Below, one piece after another: positions 62,696-64,000 of a DNA stretch of 64,000 nucleotides. The stretch is from Arthrobacter sulfonylureivorans. GTDB taxonomy: Bacteria; Actinomycetota; Actinomycetes; Actinomycetales; Micrococcaceae. The stretch's first letter is position 1. Each line of letters opens with the position of its first letter. A program made the position numbers and the translations under genes. The notes under the pieces were generated by a model. That model was not told the DNA's origin. It did no database searches and saw only the letters and a program-made list of their open reading frames with translations. The DNA is taken from contig RJAE01000003.1 of the NCBI GenBank assembly GCA_004000035.1, positions 62,001 to 126,000 on the forward strand. The letters run 5' to 3'.

Positions 62696-63724
62696 TTACT
62701 GCGTTGGTTGGCCGGGGCGGCCCGGCGCTTGAGAAAGCTCCTGCGAAAGATTGACTGCGGCTGCCTCACGCACAGACGCTGCAGCTTTGACCAGGGCAGC
62801 CTGCTCCTCGGGGGAGCCGTGCCAATCGGTCCTTTTGACCTTGCCGGAGCTCATTGTGACCGGCAGAGCGATGAAGGCCTCCTCAAGCCCTTGAGCTCCC
62901 GCGGTCCATGCAGCTGCGGGAAAGGTTTCGCCGCGGGCCATCATGGAGATCATGCGGACCACACCGAGCGGGGTGGTCCAGCCCGAACTCCGGCCCGGCT
63001 CCAGGGCAGACCAGCGTTGAAACCAGCCATCGATGTCCTCGCGGATCTGTTCCTGCTGGGAAGCGGTCAGGGTGACCGGTGCGCCGTCGATGAGCACCGA
63101 ACTGAAGCACGGCACCTGTCCCTTGCCATGCTCTCCCAGGACCTGGGCGCGGACTCGATGCGGTTCTACTCCGATTTCCCTGGCTACTGCGGCCTGGAAC
63201 CGCACCGAGTCGTTGATGCTGTAACCCAGGATCCGGTCTGGGGCTATGTCGGTGATCCGGTGCAGGCACTCGGCGAGGACGTCGACTGGGTTGGATAGCA
63301 GCAGGACTATGCCGTCGTTGCCAGACAGCTTCTCAATCGTGGGGGCCAGTAGCCTGAGTAACCGCAGATTTGCGGCCAAGAAGTCGCGCCGGTCCCCACC
63401 TGGCACTTCCGGGGCAGACGCGGCCACGATGACCACGTCAACTTCGTCCCAGGAGTCCGTAGCTGCTGGATCAACAACGCTCAGTCGGGGTGCCCTGACG
63501 CCGGCCAGGATCTGGGCCTCGGAAATGTCGATGGCATGGGCGCGCGCGACGTTCTCTTTCACATCAACCAGATGGATCGTGTTGCCCACGCCGGCCAGTG
63601 CGAGTTGGTACACCACGCCCGACCCGATGAGCCCGGCAGCACCGATCACGGCGATGCTGCGGGGCCACGCCTGACCGTCGTCCGGGCTCTGCTCGGCACC
63701 CGGAGGATTGGTTTCAGCTGTCAC
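62696..63724 (-). CDS. LDH/MDH-fold 2-hydroxyacid dehydrogenase
   Basis: The 342-aa protein has a NAD motif (VIGAAGLIGSG), Asp54 for NAD, Arg112, Asn145 (SNPVD), Asp172, Arg175 and catalytic His199 (GEHGKG). All lactate/malate dehydrogenase catalytic residues are present. The substrate-choosing position (Gln in LDH, Arg in MDH) is Glu106, so neither lactate nor malate is a natural fit. GTG 63724 has a GAAGAAG region upstream. Co-transcribed with mdlC, it may oxidise a mandelate-like 2-hydroxy acid with NAD. Confidence 0.78.
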   Translation of the reverse strand: MTAETNPPGAEQSPDDGQAWPRSIAVIGAAGLIGSGVVYQLALAGVGNTIHLVDVKENVARAHAIDISEAQILAGVRAPRLSVVDPAATDSWDEVDVVIVAASAPEVPGGDRRDFLAANLRLLRLLAPTIEKLSGNDGIVLLLSNPVDVLAECLHRITDIAPDRILGYSINDSVRFQAAVAREIGVEPHRVRAQVLGEHGKGQVPCFSSVLIDGAPVTLTASQQEQIREDIDGWFQRWSALEPGRSSGWTTPLGVVRMISMMARGETFPAAAWTAGAQGLEEAFIALPVTMSSGKVKRTDWHGSPEEQAALVKAAASVREAAAVNLSQELSQAPGRPGQPTQ

Positions 63725-63800
63725 GGGCTCTTCTTCCGTCTCAAGACACTGATCGTCGATACCCAGGGTCTTCTGCAGCATACCCACGTCCGAGCCACGC

Positions 63801-63844
63801 AAGGACGACGTCGGCGCTCGGGTAAGCACCGACGTCGTACCTTT
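63801..63844. terminator. hairpin after the dienelactone hydrolase gene
   Basis: The stem AAGGACGACGTCGGCGCT (63801-63818) pairs with 63827-63845, with one bulge and one G-T, around CGGGTA. It lies just past the minus-strand stop at 63857 and shares GACGTCGG with two other hairpins in the window. Confidence 0.7.
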
Positions 63845-63856
63845 CGGTCGGGGAGA

Positions 63857-64000
63857 CTACTTCACCTTGTCCTTGAGGAACTGCACCGCGCGGCTCCAGG
63901 CCAGCTTGGCCGCCTCAGGCCGGTAGTTGCCCTGCGGGTTTTCGTCATTGTGGAAGGCGTGCGGGGCGTCATAGAAGTAGTAGTTCACTTCCGCGCCGGA
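63857..64000 (-). CDS. dienelactone hydrolase family protein (C-terminal end)
   Basis: The 47 visible residues include YDAPHAFHNDENPQG, with the His of the dienelactone hydrolase catalytic triad, and end FLKDKVK. The gene continues past the right edge. The family hydrolyses dienelactones in chloroaromatic pathways or related esters. Confidence 0.78.
   Translation of the reverse strand, partial: SGAEVNYYFYDAPHAFHNDENPQGNYRPEAAKLAWSRAVQFLKDKVK

Overview
The window is high-GC DNA, densely coded on both strands. It has many GTG starts, AGGAG-type ribosome binding sites, ATGA-overlapping operons and strong GC-rich terminator hairpins. Gene content (AAHS and sugar-type MFS pumps, RpiR/ABC sugar-type operon, 2Fe-2S class I P450, GluQRS, secreted repeat proteins, SHOCT and Excalibur domains) suggests a soil actinobacterium, most likely of the Arthrobacter/Micrococcaceae group. 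The genus is inferred from gene style, not from a marker. I saw no phage, insertion sequence, CRISPR array or rRNA. One tRNA, Ala(CGC), lies at 34.65 kb.

Layout. 0-2.7 kb: RraA-like protein, a VOC protein, a PLP aminotransferase. 2.7-5.6 kb: an apparent minimal RiPP-like locus with a LuxR-type regulator, a 51-aa peptide with a signal sequence, a stand-alone SpaB_C/thiopeptide-type enzyme, an overlapping 62-aa peptide and a strong terminator. 5.6-16.5 kb: MarR/lipoprotein pair, aromatic-acid-type MFS, aldo/keto reductase, CitE-like lyase, GluQRS, GDSL hydrolase, MFS, Ser/Thr kinase. 16.9-25.1 kb: a six-gene minus-strand operon (RpiR regulator, metallophosphoesterase with a beta-propeller, two permeases, binding lipoprotein, ATPase) with a divergent HAD hydrolase; it looks like uptake and hydrolysis of a phosphorylated carbohydrate-like compound.

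25.5-30.4 kb: a plus-strand catabolic operon (asparaginase-family amidohydrolase, NodB-fold deacetylase resembling cyclic-imide hydrolases, MFS, two SDRs). 30.5-34.5 kb: small membrane proteins, a K+ channel and an AsnC regulator. 35-40.1 kb: a block of exported proteins (hydrolase with FG-GAP-like tail, HNH/Excalibur lipoprotein, tandem-repeat protein, HExxH protein). 40.2-51.8 kb: flavin enzymes, NagB preceded by a coupled polyproline mini-ORF, HEAT-repeat protein, alpha/beta hydrolase with YbaK, ferritin, cold-shock protein, AI-2E transporter and small unknowns. 52.1-56.1 kb: reductase-ferredoxin-P450 operon with a divergent LysR regulator. 56.1-64 kb: APC permease, a lipoprotein with an internal duplication, a terpene-cyclase-like protein, then a benzoylformate-decarboxylase/LDH-like dehydrogenase pair and the end of a dienelactone hydrolase.

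The best candidates for undescribed biology are the 2.7-5.5 kb peptide locus, the polyproline mini-ORF coupled to nagB, the phosphoesterase/propeller ABC operon, and the LDH-fold dehydrogenase paired with MdlC.
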